Shown in pieces: positions 13,699 through 14,048 of a stretch of DNA of 14,048 nucleotides. This stretch comes from Spirochaetia bacterium UBA5368 (GTDB lineage: Bacteria > Spirochaetota > UBA4802 > UBA5368): contig DHPI01000022.1 of NCBI GenBank assembly GCA_002407865.1, positions 21,632-35,679 on the forward strand. Direction: 5' to 3'. Below the pieces are notes generated by a model. The model saw only the letters and a program-made list of their open reading frames with translations. It ran no database searches and was not told the DNA's origin. Positions within the stretch are counted from its first letter, which is position 1, and every line of letters begins with the position of its first letter. Position numbers and translations under genes: made by a program.

Positions 13699-14048
13699 AT
13701 GGAAGTATATGAACAATTACGGGAAATTTTAGACTCGCATCCGGCGACCGCGCCGAAATCGAAATCGATCGACGAAATACTCCACATACTTTTTACGCCC
13801 GATGAGGCGGCCGTGGCAATCAATATGAGCTTTAAGCCTGAAAGCGTGGAATCTATAGCACGGGCATCATCCATTGCGGAAAATGATGCGGAGAAGCGGC
13901 TTGAATCGATGGCCGATAAGGGTATTATTTTTTCAAAAAATAAGGATGGAAAAAAACATTACGGCCTTGTGCCGCTTATTCCGGGTCTTTTCGAGTTTCC
14001 CTTTATGAAGGGCGGCGGAACCCTCATGCATGCAACGCTGGCGAAACT
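13699..14048 (+). CDS. Winged-helix / ferredoxin-family paralogue, N-terminal part
   Basis: The frame opens at an ATG preceded by GGAGGG (13688-13693) and stays open for 116 codons to the window end. The visible part (MEVYEQLREILDSHP..., LFTPDEAAVAINMSFKPESVESIARASSI, DKGIIFSKNKDGKKHYGLVPLIPGLFEF) lines up along its length with residues 7-105 of the divergent gene at 13400, with matching helix order, wing and the GxxEF ending. It is therefore a paralogue, expected to continue into a cysteine-rich ferredoxin part outside the window. An ATG at 13695 is out of frame and stops after five codons. The 298-base gap between the two genes holds the promoter and operator at 13563-13590. Confidence 0.8.
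   Translation, partial: MEVYEQLREILDSHPATAPKSKSIDEILHILFTPDEAAVAINMSFKPESVESIARASSIAENDAEKRLESMADKGIIFSKNKDGKKHYGLVPLIPGLFEFPFMKGGGTLMHATLAK

Overview
The window is 14 kb of ordinary-density bacterial chromosome of roughly even base composition. It comes from a Gram-negative organism: there are cleaved signal peptides, probable lipoproteins, periplasmic haem proteins and a predicted outer-membrane barrel. Multihaem c-type cytochromes, 4Fe-4S proteins and a receiver/ATPase regulator suggest an anaerobic or respiratory lineage such as Spirochaetota or Desulfobacterota. That placement is a guess from gene content. I see no rRNA, tRNA, CRISPR array or insertion sequence.

Layout. (1) 1-1701, plus: the C-terminal end of a TetR-type regulator, then a sodium:solute symporter. 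(2) 1708-2655, minus, convergent: a receiver-like domain fused to a GHKL ATPase, in which the phospho-acceptor Asp is replaced by Glu. (3) 2656-2950: a divergent control region with two inverted repeats. (4) 2951-6961, plus: an unrecognised exported protein, a UDP-glucuronate 4-epimerase-like enzyme, a DUF218/ElyC-like membrane protein and, after 190 bases, UDP-glucose 6-dehydrogenase. The two enzymes would convert UDP-glucose to UDP-glucuronate and then UDP-galacturonate for surface polysaccharide. A strong intrinsic terminator follows at 7062-7093. (5) 7094-8762, plus: an unusual leader, then the magnesium transporter MgtE. (6) 8854-10400, plus: a Cys-rich Spy/CnrX-like periplasmic protein, an ECF sigma factor and a small single-span protein that overlaps it. 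The layout looks like a CnrX/CnrH/CnrY-type envelope stress or metal-sensing unit, with an ECF-type promoter motif in front. (7) 12178-10410, minus: a multihaem lipoprotein broken by a frameshift, a triheme cytochrome and an outer-membrane barrel, behind a good sigma-70 promoter. (8) 12321-14048: two divergent paralogues of a winged-helix/ferredoxin family. The second is cut by the window end. A palindrome lies between the -35 and -10 of the promoter of the second.

The points most worth following are the cytochrome/barrel operon with its frameshift and recoverable third haem repeat, the putative three-gene ECF unit with a minimal anti-sigma candidate, the Glu-substituted receiver/ATPase, and the mgtE leader with mutually exclusive pairings around its ribosome binding site. 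None of these is proven new from sequence alone.
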